Below are positions 1 through 7,959 of a stretch of DNA of 23,865 bases, one piece after another. Under the pieces are notes generated by a model. That model searched no databases and had not been told where the DNA came from. It was given only the letters and a program-made list of their open reading frames with translations. The position numbers and the translations under genes are program-made. Source of the stretch: a virus; IMG/VR virus record IMGVR_UViG_3300011187_000308, positions 1-23,865 of that record; one strand, given 5' to 3'. Every line of letters begins with the position of its first letter. Within the stretch, counting starts at the first letter, position 1.

Positions 1-61
1 CACCGTATTCGATGGTCACATCCAACTCCTTCTTCTTACGAAGTGCTTTTTTAGTAGGCAT
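1..61 (-). CDS. Partial hypothetical protein, N-terminal 20 residues only
   Basis: The first 61 bases read on the minus strand as the start of an open frame running off the left edge. It begins MPTKKALRKKKELDVTIEYG and has no stop in the window. The N-terminus is very basic (seven Lys or Arg in the first eleven residues). The start codon is chosen because a TAAATA box lies six bases upstream on the same strand, the spacing seen before several other genes here. The gene is divergent from the glycan operon. No family can be recognised from 20 residues. Confidence 0.6.
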   Translation of the reverse strand, partial: MPTKKALRKKKELDVTIEYG

Positions 62-67
62 TAGTAA

Positions 68-75
68 TATTTAAT
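68..75 (-). promoter_or_regulatory. T4-late-type promoter box for the left-edge gene
   Basis: On the minus strand the box reads ATTAAATA, followed by six bases and the ATG at 61. It matches the T4 late consensus TATAAATA at seven of eight positions. The same box at nearly the same spacing precedes eight or nine other genes in the window. Promoter function is inferred from this repetition. Confidence 0.6.
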
Positions 76-105
76 GGTTTCCCCTTGATTTTACAAGACA
101 TGGTG

Positions 106-113
106 ATTAAATC
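106..113 (+). promoter_or_regulatory. Possible variant late-type box before the glycan operon
   Basis: The sequence ATTAAATC sits six bases before the ATG at 120, the same spacing as the TAAATA boxes elsewhere, but with C in place of the last A. It is the only candidate promoter seen for the 14-gene run 120-10324. The mismatch may mean weaker use or a different (early or middle) promoter class. Confidence 0.35.
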
Positions 114-119
114 TTATGT

Positions 120-863
120 ATGAGAATAGCGATATCAGGAACAGCGGGACAAGGTAAATCTACACTGATTAAAACCTTCATCCATAAGTGGGATATGTAT
201 AGAACACCAGCCAAGACTTATAGAGATGTAATTAAGGAAAAGGAACTCCCACATTCAACCGAAACCACCACGGAAACTCAATTAATGATTTTGGATGCGA
301 TGACCAAGGCGCAAGAAAAACATAAAGACGAAGAGTTCCTTATTTATGATCGTTGTGCTTGGGATAATCTCGCGTATAGTTTGGAAGCTAATGAGAGAGA
401 TGAAATTGCTGATGAGGTCATGGCTGTTATAATCGATGTCGCCAAAGCTTCCTTCAAGAATATAGATATTATCTTTTGGTTAAAATACGATCCAGAAACT
501 CAGGTTGTTGATGATAGTCTTAGAGAAACAGATATCGAATATATCAAAAAAATCGATAGCATCTTCGAAGATCTTTATAAACAATTCTTGGATCATTTGG
601 GGGAAACACCATTTTATATTCCCGAAAATTGCCCCGCGATCATCCCCATCGAAGGTAAAACTCTCGACGATAGAGTGAACTGGGTCGGTGAGTTTGTGGA
701 TTCTCAAGGTAATTTAGTAACTACTGATAAAAGCATTCTCGATCCCGAAAACATCGAAATGATGGAACAGATGATCAAGGAACAAGAAGTCTGGACTGAT
801 AAAGACGCTGAGTATAATAAGGTGGTGGATAACATTAAAAATATAGACATCGATGCTAAGTAA
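120..863 (+). CDS. P-loop kinase-like NTPase
   Basis: A 247-residue cytoplasmic protein with a Walker A motif at the extreme N-terminus (GTAGQGKST, residues 7-15). A kinase-like segment LIYDRCAWDNLAY follows at 74-86; its Asp-Arg pair resembles the DR(S/T) of nucleoside and nucleotide kinases and of NadR/AAA_28-type P-loop proteins. An Arg-containing stretch at 131-146 (DDSLRETDIEYIKKID) could be the lid. A small-molecule kinase is the best guess, but the substrate is not evident. It is the first gene of the long plus-strand run and its 3' end overlaps the next gene by 11 bases, so it is probably co-transcribed with the glycosyltransferases. It might phosphorylate a nucleotide or a sugar precursor, or be unrelated to the glycan genes. 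The ATG at 120 puts the P-loop at the normal distance from the N-terminus. Confidence 0.6.
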   Translation: MRIAISGTAGQGKSTLIKTFIHKWDMYRTPAKTYRDVIKEKELPHSTETTTETQLMILDAMTKAQEKHKDEEFLIYDRCAWDNLAYSLEANERDEIADEVMAVIIDVAKASFKNIDIIFWLKYDPETQVVDDSLRETDIEYIKKIDSIFEDLYKQFLDHLGETPFYIPENCPAIIPIEGKTLDDRVNWVGEFVDSQGNLVTTDKSILDPENIEMMEQMIKEQEVWTDKDAEYNKVVDNIKNIDIDAK

Positions 864-1704
864 AATAGGAGTGGGTGTTGTTACATGTGGTAGAAAACAC
901 ATGTTTGAAAAATTATTCGAATCTATGATCCCCTCCAAGGGTGATATAGACCATTTGTGTATTGTCGAGGATACTATCCACGAGAATCCAACATATGATA
1001 ATTATATCAAGGAAGTAACTGAAGACAAATGGAAGGGTGATAATACTATGATGAATATCACCACAGATGAAAATATGGGTGTGGCGAAAGCTAAGAACCA
1101 AGCCTTTACTCATCTTTTGGAGAAGGGTTGTGACCATATTTTCATAATCGAGGAAGATATGTTGATCAAGAGAAAAGACATCTTCCACGCATATATCAAA
1201 GCTTCAGAGAAGAGTGGTATCGATCATATGATGTTCGCGTATCACGGTCCTGCCAACAAGAACGGTATATCTGGTGGTAAACCTTGTCCAAGATTGGTTC
1301 TAGATTATGGTGATTTTTCTCTTTCTTTGAATCAAAACTGTGTCGGAGCTTTCTGTTATTACACTAGAGAGAGCTTGGAAACGTGTGGTTTGATTGATGA
1401 AAAGTTTAAAAATGCGTTTGATCACGTTTCTCATAGTTATGATTTATATCTGAAAGGATTTTCCACACCCTATTGGTGGTGGACGGATCTAGCAAATTCC
1501 CTAGATTATATCGAAGAACAAGAATGTTCAGAGGACTCGTCTTCGATAAAAACACCCGAAAATTTAGATAAGTGGAGAAACAATATGAGAGCATCATACG
1601 AATACTTCAAGGAAAAATTCGGAGTATTCCCATTCGGTTCAGAGGGAGTTAAGGATACACCAGAAGATTTAGTGATCGAATTGATAAAGGATAGAAAACA
1701 ATGA
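853..1704 (+). CDS. GT2-like (GT-A fold) glycosyltransferase
   Basis: A 283-residue protein with the opening of a GT-A glycosyltransferase: a beta strand and nucleotide-binding segment IGVGVVTCGR (5-14), then NMGVAKAKNQAF (74-85), resembling the N.G...A.N segment of GT2 enzymes. An acidic IIEEDM motif at 98-103 takes the place of the metal-binding DXD. The expected role is transfer of a sugar from a nucleotide donor to a glycan or protein acceptor in the cytoplasm; donor and acceptor are unknown. An unusual aromatic run (YWWW) lies near residue 208 and may form part of an acceptor pocket. The start overlaps the kinase-like gene by 11 bases. No downstream Met preserves the first strand, so the ATG at 853 is kept. 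No membrane segment is visible. Confidence 0.7.
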   Translation: MLSKIGVGVVTCGRKHMFEKLFESMIPSKGDIDHLCIVEDTIHENPTYDNYIKEVTEDKWKGDNTMMNITTDENMGVAKAKNQAFTHLLEKGCDHIFIIEEDMLIKRKDIFHAYIKASEKSGIDHMMFAYHGPANKNGISGGKPCPRLVLDYGDFSLSLNQNCVGAFCYYTRESLETCGLIDEKFKNAFDHVSHSYDLYLKGFSTPYWWWTDLANSLDYIEEQECSEDSSSIKTPENLDKWRNNMRASYEYFKEKFGVFPFGSEGVKDTPEDLVIELIKDRKQ

Positions 1705-2519
1705 AAACAGATTTGAATGGTGTTGGATTAATGATCCATTTTAGGAGAGATATCGATGATCGTTTTCGTAATTTGAAAATGGTTGTCGATTTTTATCGTA
1801 AACATTCAGATAATCTTGAAATCGTCATCGTAAATGATGACTCGGAAATGGATAAAGATATCAAACAACTCTGTGATGATTACTCATGTAAGGGGTTATT
1901 CATGGAGAATACCGATATCTACTGGAGAACCAAGGCTTTCAACGAAGCAGCGAAGGTGATACAACATGTGGACTGTTTAATTGCTGGTGATACTGATGTT
2001 ATCGTGGATCCAGTCTTCATATTGGAAGCGAAGGGAATTTTCGAGAAGAATGAAGAGGTTGGTATCGTTTATCCATACAATGGGATGTTCATCCATCTGA
2101 AGCAGCCGATGTTTGAATTATTCACTCGAAATCAACTCCTAGTTGATCTATTGGAAAAATCTCAAACATTGAAACCGATTCCATACGATCAAGATGAAAA
2201 TTTCTTGGTGGCACATCCCCACAGTAAGGGTGGTATGGTGATGTTTAGAAAGACTGCATATTTCTCGACCAACGGATACAACCCCAATTTTAGGGGATGG
2301 GGCTACGAGGATGATGAAATTTTGGCCAGATTCCAGAAATTTGGATGGAACATATTAAGGGTTGAGAATAAGGACGCTATCGCGTGGCACTTACCTCATG
2401 AGAACACTGTCAGAGAGCAGCATCCCTATTACGGTAACAATAGGAAGCACTCCGACTTCGTCTGCGAGTCGCAAGATATAGAAGAACTCAAAAATTACGT
2501 CAAAACTTGGGAAATATAA
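1701..2519 (+). CDS. Glycosyltransferase with GT7/GalNAc-transferase-type C-terminal motif
   Basis: A 272-residue GT-A enzyme. IVIVNDDS at 41-48 is the end of the nucleotide-binding region, and GDTDVIVDP at 96-104 holds the DXD motif (D97, D99). The segment GGMVMFRK at 177-184 followed by GWGYEDDE at 199-206 is the hallmark of the Glyco_transf_7C domain, shared by beta-1,4-galactosyltransferases, polypeptide GalNAc-transferases and bacterial chondroitin polymerases. It probably adds Gal, GalNAc or a similar sugar; the exact donor cannot be read from sequence. The start shares an ATGA overlap with the upstream gene and the stop shares TAATG with the downstream gene, so all three are likely translated in a coupled way. 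Confidence 0.75.
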   Translation: MKTDLNGVGLMIHFRRDIDDRFRNLKMVVDFYRKHSDNLEIVIVNDDSEMDKDIKQLCDDYSCKGLFMENTDIYWRTKAFNEAAKVIQHVDCLIAGDTDVIVDPVFILEAKGIFEKNEEVGIVYPYNGMFIHLKQPMFELFTRNQLLVDLLEKSQTLKPIPYDQDENFLVAHPHSKGGMVMFRKTAYFSTNGYNPNFRGWGYEDDEILARFQKFGWNILRVENKDAIAWHLPHENTVREQHPYYGNNRKHSDFVCESQDIEELKNYVKTWEI

Positions 2520-3223
2520 TGGATCCTAAATTTTCTATATGCATCCCAACATGGGAGCAGGGCGGAGCGGGTAGGAGACACTTGGAGGATTTGATTCTTT
2601 CCATATACAAACAGACGTATAATAATTTTGAGTTAGTGATTTCGGATCACAGTAAAGACGATGAAATAGAAAAATATGTTTTATCTTTGAATTGTGATGT
2701 GAAATATAAGAGGAGTGATAGAAAATACGGCAACGGGGTTGCTAATTTGAATGATTCTCTGGATATGGCTGATGGAGATTTGATAAAAATAATGTTTCAG
2801 GATGATTTCATGTATTCAGAGCATTGTCTAGAATATATCGTGGAAAATTTCGATTCGGATGTGAAGTGGATGGTGTGTGGTTGCAACCATACTTTGGATG
2901 ATGGTGTATCATTTAATAGGTTTTTCACACCATCTTGGAGTGATGATATAATCGAGGGGAATAATACCATAAGCTCACCATCAGTATTGACTATACGTAA
3001 TGAAATCGTGGAACATTTTGATGAAAATTTGGTTGTAATGATGGATTGTGAATATTACTATCGTTTATATTTGAAATACGGAGCACCCAAAATTCTCAAC
3101 GAGTTTTTGATCACTAATAGACAACATCCACACCAAATATCCAATACTCACACATCAAACGAGGAGGATGAATTTTTGTATTTAAAAAAATTATACGGCC
3201 ATGATAGTAACAGAAATTTATAA
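2519..3223 (+). CDS. GT2 family glycosyltransferase
   Basis: A 234-residue GT2 protein starting FSICIPTWEQGG (residues 5-16), a classic first strand of the fold. A following strand FELVISDHSKDDE is at 37-49, an N-rich donor-site segment NGVANLNDS at 72-80, and the metal-binding QDD at 94-96. Length and motifs are normal for a compact GT2 catalytic domain without a membrane anchor. The open frame extends to a TTG at 2507, but the ATG at 2519 is preferred because it forms a TAATG overlap with the preceding stop, matching the coupled style of this operon. The 3' end overlaps the next gene by 23 bases. Donor and acceptor are unknown. Confidence 0.75.
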   Translation: MDPKFSICIPTWEQGGAGRRHLEDLILSIYKQTYNNFELVISDHSKDDEIEKYVLSLNCDVKYKRSDRKYGNGVANLNDSLDMADGDLIKIMFQDDFMYSEHCLEYIVENFDSDVKWMVCGCNHTLDDGVSFNRFFTPSWSDDIIEGNNTISSPSVLTIRNEIVEHFDENLVVMMDCEYYYRLYLKYGAPKILNEFLITNRQHPHQISNTHTSNEEDEFLYLKKLYGHDSNRNL

Positions 3224-4094
3224 TGGGCAGGGATTGGGAAACCAATTGGCTTGTTATGTCACCACCAGAGTAGTGGCGAAAGATTTGGGGTATGATTTCG
3301 GAGTCATGAACCCCCACAAATTCAAATGTTTGGATTTCATGGATCTGGATTTTGGGTTGGAAGTTACTGGTGGATCTGGGCGCGAGGGTGGTCCTCCCGA
3401 CACTCTACCAGATGGTATCGATCACTATTACAGAGAAAGATATAATATTTTACCCAACGGTGCAAATGTCACCATTGATGACCCCAAACTCCTAAAAATC
3501 CCCGACAACACGAAGGTTGATGGTATATTTCAATCTGAGAATCAGATATATCACCGTAAAGATGAGATTAAAAAGTGGTTAAGAATTAAACCTGAAAAAG
3601 AATTTTATGAATACTCTAACCCCAATATTTGTGTTATAAACTATAGGGGAGGTGAATATGCTAGTGTTCCCCAATTCCATTTGAGGAATGAATACTGGCG
3701 CGATGCCATCGCTAGAATGTTGGAAATTAACCCAAACTTTGAATTTGTGGTGGTGACTGATGATGTGGAGAGAGCTTTGGTGACTTTTCCAGATTTTAAA
3801 GTGTGTCATAACGGCATAGCAACAGACTTCTCGATCATCAAAAACGCTCATTATCTAATATTATCCAATTCAAGCTTTCCGTATTTTGCCACATTAATGA
3901 ATGAGAATGTGAAGTATATCCTAGCTCCAAAATATTGGGGAAGACATAATGTTTCAGATGGGTATTGGGCTTGTGGGTATAATATTTTTAGAAACCACAG
4001 TTATATTGATAGAGAAAATAATCTCTTTACATACGGACAATGTGTGAGAGAATTCATGGAATACCGACAACAAGACCCCGATTTTTGGAAATGA
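3201..4094 (+). CDS. GT11-like (alpha-1,2-fucosyltransferase family) glycosyltransferase, divergent
   Basis: A 297-residue GT-B fold protein. The N-terminal GQGLGNQLACYV (9-20) is the GT11 G.LGNQL signature. NYRGGEY at 147-153 corresponds to the HxRRGDY motif that contacts the GDP-sugar phosphates in GT11. LSNSSFPYFA at 221-230 corresponds to the SNSTFSWWA motif. These motifs are degenerate compared with the second GT11 gene in this window, at 7952, so donor or acceptor specificity probably differs. GDP-L-fucose is the usual donor of the family. No GDP-fucose synthesis genes are visible here, so the donor would have to come from the host or from elsewhere in the phage genome. The ATG at 3201 lies inside the end of the upstream GT2 gene. 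Confidence 0.65.
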   Translation: MIVTEIYNGQGLGNQLACYVTTRVVAKDLGYDFGVMNPHKFKCLDFMDLDFGLEVTGGSGREGGPPDTLPDGIDHYYRERYNILPNGANVTIDDPKLLKIPDNTKVDGIFQSENQIYHRKDEIKKWLRIKPEKEFYEYSNPNICVINYRGGEYASVPQFHLRNEYWRDAIARMLEINPNFEFVVVTDDVERALVTFPDFKVCHNGIATDFSIIKNAHYLILSNSSFPYFATLMNENVKYILAPKYWGRHNVSDGYWACGYNIFRNHSYIDRENNLFTYGQCVREFMEYRQQDPDFWK

Positions 4095-4879
4095 TTTACG
4101 ATATTTGTTCATTTAATAACGAGTTAGACATGCTGGATCTTCGTCTGAAGATTCTGAATGATCATGTTGATAAGTTTATAATAGTTGAGGCCAATACCAC
4201 ATTTAGCGGAGTAGAAAAACCTCTCAACTATCTCAACAATAGAGAGAGGTTCAAGGAATATGAAGATAAAATACTCTATTACACAGTTCCCGATTCCCCC
4301 ACATCCTTCGAAGATGATAAGTGTGATCAGGAAATTCTTCAGATGGCTCTGGATAGTGATAATGTCACGCGAGAGCATATTTGTTGGTTAGTGGAATTCT
4401 ATCAGAAGGAATACATTAAGAAAGTTTTGGGTGGTGTATTGGAAGACGATGACATTTGCTATGTCTGTGATTTGGATGAGATTTGGAACTACGATCTTAA
4501 CTTCGAAGTGGGTGATGATATACACAAACCAAAGATCAACAACTGCTATATCGATTACCTAAATCTAAAAACGAACGAAAACTGGACATTTTTCACAGGT
4601 CCTATCGTAACGAAGTATAAGAACATCAAAAACGAATGTCTGAATCATCTGAGAACCTTGCGAAAAATGCAAGATCGATACACCTACCACGAAGATGGTG
4701 GTTGGCATTTTAACGCATTGGGTGGATCCGATAAAAAAATCGAAGATTTCCAACACCCTGTGTATCATAAAGACTACATGGAAAAGAGAAAGCACGGTGC
4801 TAGGGTTGACGAAGCGGGACTACCCGAGTATATACTGGAACACAGAGAAGAACTCAAAGAGAAGGGACTATTTTTATGA
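4091..4879 (+). CDS. GT17-like glycosyltransferase (beta-1,4-GlcNAc-transferase family)
   Basis: A 262-residue protein resembling family GT17, whose eukaryotic member MGAT3 adds a bisecting GlcNAc and which also occurs in bacteria and viruses. Recognisable parts are MIYDICSFNNELDMLDLRL at the start, VDKFIIVEANTTFSG at 26-40, CDLDEIW at 126-132 as the DXD-like catalytic metal site, and GGWHFNALGG at 203-212. The frame is open upstream to 4040, but the ATG at 4091 is chosen because it makes an ATGA overlap with the preceding stop and puts the conserved first strand at the N-terminus. The 3' end makes another ATGA overlap with the methyltransferase. Donor sugar is inferred to be a UDP-sugar. Confidence 0.7.
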   Translation: MIYDICSFNNELDMLDLRLKILNDHVDKFIIVEANTTFSGVEKPLNYLNNRERFKEYEDKILYYTVPDSPTSFEDDKCDQEILQMALDSDNVTREHICWLVEFYQKEYIKKVLGGVLEDDDICYVCDLDEIWNYDLNFEVGDDIHKPKINNCYIDYLNLKTNENWTFFTGPIVTKYKNIKNECLNHLRTLRKMQDRYTYHEDGGWHFNALGGSDKKIEDFQHPVYHKDYMEKRKHGARVDEAGLPEYILEHREELKEKGLFL

Positions 4880-5469
4880 CAAGAACAGAAATTATTAATC
4901 ATTTGATAAAGAGGGGTGAATATAAAAGTTACCTCGAAATCGGGGTGAACACACCAGCACAACCGGGCTACAACTGGACTGGTGTTGAAGTTGAGACCAA
5001 ACACGGAGTGGATCCAAACGTGGATACCACATATAAAATGCCATCAGACGAATTTTTCGAAAGTCACATTTCCCAAAAATATGATATCGTTTTCGTGGAC
5101 GGATTACACCTCTTCGAACAAGCCCACAGAGATATCATCAATTCGTTGAAACATTTAAATGACGGTGGTATCATCGTTGCCCATGACTGTAATCCCGTTG
5201 AAGAGATCACTCAGAGAAGGGAGAGAGCATCGGACGCATGGCACGGTGATGTCTGGAAAGCTATCGTAAAGCTTAGAATTCAGAATCCAGAATTATCTGT
5301 CGTGACTGTCGAAGCTGACGAAGGTTGTGGTTTGATTTGGAGGGGTGGTCAACAATTATTGAATTTTGGTGCGGATGATGATCCTTACGAATACTCGTTC
5401 TTGGAGAAGAATCGAGTGGACGCTTTGAATCTAATAACACCAGATACATTCTTGAAAATGTTCCCGTGA
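4876..5469 (+). CDS. SAM-dependent class I methyltransferase (Methyltransf_24 type)
   Basis: A 197-residue Rossmann-fold methyltransferase. YLEIGV at 19-24 is the SAM-binding motif I. YDIVFVDGLHLFEQAHRDI at 69-87 is the strand 4 region typical of the Methyltransf_24 group, and GGIIVAHDCNP at 97-107 is the following strand, with His-Asp possibly binding a metal or acting as base. WHGDVWKA at 122-129 recurs in family members found in polysaccharide and sugar-modification clusters. Given its position between a GT17-like gene and a DUF3431-like gene, O- or N-methylation of a sugar is the likely role. Methylation of another small molecule cannot be excluded. Both ends are coupled: ATGA upstream, GTGA downstream. 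Confidence 0.75.
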   Translation: MTRTEIINHLIKRGEYKSYLEIGVNTPAQPGYNWTGVEVETKHGVDPNVDTTYKMPSDEFFESHISQKYDIVFVDGLHLFEQAHRDIINSLKHLNDGGIIVAHDCNPVEEITQRRERASDAWHGDVWKAIVKLRIQNPELSVVTVEADEGCGLIWRGGQQLLNFGADDDPYEYSFLEKNRVDALNLITPDTFLKMFP

Positions 5470-6203
5470 GTAAAATTATAAATAATAATTTCGTTGTAGT
5501 CAGTGACTATAATTGGTTGCCAGAGAATCTTGAAGATTCTTGGGTCGATAAGTGGTGTGATAATTACCTGATATATGATCGATATCACAGATTCCCAGAA
5601 TCTGATAAGGTAAAGCACCAGAAGAATGTTGGTCAGAATGTGTATGACATATTCCACTTTATTCTGGAAAATTACGACAATCTCCCAGATTCTACCCTAT
5701 TTTGCAGGGCTTGTTTAATGAACCCGAAGGATACGGGAACACCTAGTCACGATGAAAACGGTAGAGTGATATCCAACGGTAATTGCACTGAGGAATTCTT
5801 TTTAAGTGTCGCCAACAATACAACGTTCACGGAGATTCAAGACTTCACATCCGAACCATGGAGGATTAACAACACAGCCAATAAGATTGGGGAAGATAAC
5901 AGCTACATGGAGATCAATAACTCTTGGTATTTTGGTAAACACGCTGGAAAATATTACTCAAACATTAATGATTTCTTCAATGATATGTATGTGAATCCTG
6001 AGATACCGCAGTGGTTTAGATTCTCACCAGGTGTGAATTACATAATTCCCAAGGAATATATATTAAAATATTCCAAGAATTTCTACCAACGAATTCTTGA
6101 TATACTAGGGTGGGATGTTATTGTTGGCGAAGCTCATATGCTCGAAAGAGCGTTATACACAATTTTCCATAATGATTGGGAAGTTAAAGAAGAATTTAAA
6201 TGA
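5466..6203 (+). CDS. DUF3431-like protein, possible glycosyltransferase-related
   Basis: A 245-residue protein resembling the DUF3431 group found next to glycosyltransferases. The segment from about 54 to 80 starts NVGQNVYDIF and ends PDSTLFC, where family members read as a Gly-Arg-Glu helix followed by a Leu-Pro-Asp-Thr-Phe strand. RFSPGVNYIIPKEYI at 185-199 and GEAHMLERALYTIF at 221-234 match the conserved C-terminal part (a Phe-Ser-Pro-Gly loop and the Glu-Arg helix). The biochemical activity of the group is not established. The start is a GTG at 5466, overlapping the upstream stop as GTGA. The next gene starts in another ATGA overlap, so it belongs to the glycan operon. A transferase or sugar-binding role is an inference from context. 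Confidence 0.5.
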   Translation: MSKIINNNFVVVSDYNWLPENLEDSWVDKWCDNYLIYDRYHRFPESDKVKHQKNVGQNVYDIFHFILENYDNLPDSTLFCRACLMNPKDTGTPSHDENGRVISNGNCTEEFFLSVANNTTFTEIQDFTSEPWRINNTANKIGEDNSYMEINNSWYFGKHAGKYYSNINDFFNDMYVNPEIPQWFRFSPGVNYIIPKEYILKYSKNFYQRILDILGWDVIVGEAHMLERALYTIFHNDWEVKEEFK

Positions 6204-7141
6204 AGAATGAAAATATTTTTATAACAGGTGGTGCTGGATTTTTGGGACAGCATCTCATCGAGAGGTTACACGAAGACAACCACATCACCGTATATTCACG
6301 GGATGAGGCTAAACATTACTATCTCAAGAAGCAATACCCGAACGTAAAATTTGTGATCGGTGACGTTGGGGATAGGGATCATCTAGTCAGATCTAGTGAG
6401 GGTCACTCGCGTGGCATTTTTGCTGCATCGTTGAAGCAAATTGAGGCTTGTAATGATAATTACGAAGTCGCGGCCAAGACTATCATTGACGGAGCCATAA
6501 ACTCAAGAATAGCAGCAGAGGAAAATCGGTTCTTCTCTGCCTGTTTCATATCCTCAGATAAGAGTAGATCAGCGACCACCATCTATGGTGGTATGAAATA
6601 TGTTGCTGGTGAATGTTTTATCGCCAATGCGGAATCCAGTAAATACACCACACATCTAACTACTGCTATCTATGGCAATGTTATGAATTCCACTGGTTCG
6701 ATCATCCCCCTCATATGGAAATCGATTGAGAGTGATAGAGTCCTTACATTATATGACACGGAAATGACGAGATTTTTGTTGGATATTGACGATGCTGTGG
6801 ATGTAGTGATGTATTCTCTAAATCTCGGAAGGAGTGGGTGTAATGTAATCCCAAAACTGGATTCATTTAGAATCGTGGACATATTTGAGATCTACAAAAA
6901 GAAGTTTGGTCTTCGATATGAGATTGGATTTCCCAGAACAGGTGAAAAGGTTCACGAAATCCTTGCTTCGGAGGAAGAAATGAGGAGAATGGACACGAAA
7001 GATAATAAATACATGCTACTCCCCCCGAATGGGAACAATCAAGATTTCTATATTCCAGAGGATTATTCGTCCAGAGATCACACAATTCCCAAAGAATCAC
7101 TTGACAAATTCCTTGAAAAGAGAAATTACTACAAGCCATGA
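6200..7141 (+). CDS. Nucleotide-sugar 4,6-dehydratase, FlaA1/CapE type (extended SDR)
   Basis: A 313-residue extended short-chain dehydrogenase. TGGAGFLG at 9-16 is the NAD(P)-binding glycine motif, followed by GDVGDRD at 54-60. AASLKQIEACNDNYEV (75-90) matches the AALKQV..E..P.E segment of PseB/FlaA1/CapE enzymes. SSDKSRSATTIYGGMK at 118-133 carries Asp120, Lys121, Tyr129 and Lys133, with the spacing of the catalytic Asp132, Lys133, Tyr141 and Lys145 of Helicobacter FlaA1. EMTRF at 188-192 is also typical. Family members convert UDP-GlcNAc to a 4-keto-6-deoxy sugar, often with C5 inversion, and the DK pair separates this class from RmlB-type dehydratases. With the RmlD-type reductase immediately downstream, synthesis of a 2-acetamido-2,6-dideoxy sugar is the best prediction. 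Both junctions are ATGA overlaps. Confidence 0.75.
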   Translation: MKNENIFITGGAGFLGQHLIERLHEDNHITVYSRDEAKHYYLKKQYPNVKFVIGDVGDRDHLVRSSEGHSRGIFAASLKQIEACNDNYEVAAKTIIDGAINSRIAAEENRFFSACFISSDKSRSATTIYGGMKYVAGECFIANAESSKYTTHLTTAIYGNVMNSTGSIIPLIWKSIESDRVLTLYDTEMTRFLLDIDDAVDVVMYSLNLGRSGCNVIPKLDSFRIVDIFEIYKKKFGLRYEIGFPRTGEKVHEILASEEEMRRMDTKDNKYMLLPPNGNNQDFYIPEDYSSRDHTIPKESLDKFLEKRNYYKP

Positions 7142-7959
7142 GAATTATTATATTTGGAAGCAACGGTATGTTAGGCACATACCTCAGAAAACATTTCAGT
7201 CAGAAGTATGATGTGATGACCCTTACTAGGGAACATATCGACTTAAACAGTTCAAGGGATGATATATACGATTTTTTGAAAGGTATTGTCAACTCCGATG
7301 ATATTATAATCAATGCCGCTGGAGTCATTCATCAAAGAAATCCAGAACCAGAGGAGATGGTCAATGTGAATGGTGCGTTTCCCCACATTCTTCAAGATAT
7401 AAAAGAAGATGTTGAATGTGAGGTGTTCCATATCACCACAGATTGTGTATTCACTGGTCAACAAATTGAACCCGAAAATTCATTACTTTCGTATGATGAA
7501 AACTCACACCACGATGCTTTGGATATATATGGTAGGACTAAGTCACTCGGAGAAGCACCAAAACTGTCTACGATAAGAACGTCTATCATCGGTGAGGAGG
7601 TGAGTAACAAGCTCTCATTGCTCGAATGGGCGAAAAGTAAAAAGGGTGAAATAGCCTTTGGGTATGTTGATCATTTGTGGAATGGTGTGACTTGTCACGA
7701 GTTGTGTCTATTAATTGACAATATGATATCCGACAATTTTTATTGGGAAGGTGTGAGACACTTCCATTCACCAGAATATGTGAATAAATTCTCCCTTTTA
7801 AATATTATTTCCGATGTTTATGGGCTGAATATACAAACAAAACCCACCACAAAGGGGAGTTGTTCCCGAGTGTTGAAATCCATACACAATGAGTATAGGG
7901 TAATGAAGAGCATTGAACAACAAATAAAGGAATTGAAAGAAATTAACATATATGAGTAA
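7138..7959 (+). CDS. RmlD-type nucleotide-sugar 4-ketoreductase
   Basis: A 273-residue SDR protein of the RmlD (dTDP-4-dehydrorhamnose reductase) family. GSNGMLG at 7-13 binds the dinucleotide. INAAGVIHQ at 58-66 and the N.N...P stretch (VNVNGAFP, 75-82) follow. ITTDCVFTG at 99-107 and YGRTK at 131-135 carry the Thr, Tyr and Lys of the active site. It would reduce the 4-keto group of the sugar made by the upstream dehydratase. A FlaA1/CapE-type dehydratase with an RmlD-type reductase recalls the WbvB/WbvR steps of UDP-L-RhaNAc and UDP-L-QuiNAc synthesis. In those pathways a C2 epimerase may follow, and none is visible here. The start overlaps the upstream stop as ATGA and the end overlaps the GT11 start by eight bases. 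Confidence 0.75.
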   Translation: MRIIIFGSNGMLGTYLRKHFSQKYDVMTLTREHIDLNSSRDDIYDFLKGIVNSDDIIINAAGVIHQRNPEPEEMVNVNGAFPHILQDIKEDVECEVFHITTDCVFTGQQIEPENSLLSYDENSHHDALDIYGRTKSLGEAPKLSTIRTSIIGEEVSNKLSLLEWAKSKKGEIAFGYVDHLWNGVTCHELCLLIDNMISDNFYWEGVRHFHSPEYVNKFSLLNIISDVYGLNIQTKPTTKGSCSRVLKSIHNEYRVMKSIEQQIKELKEINIYE

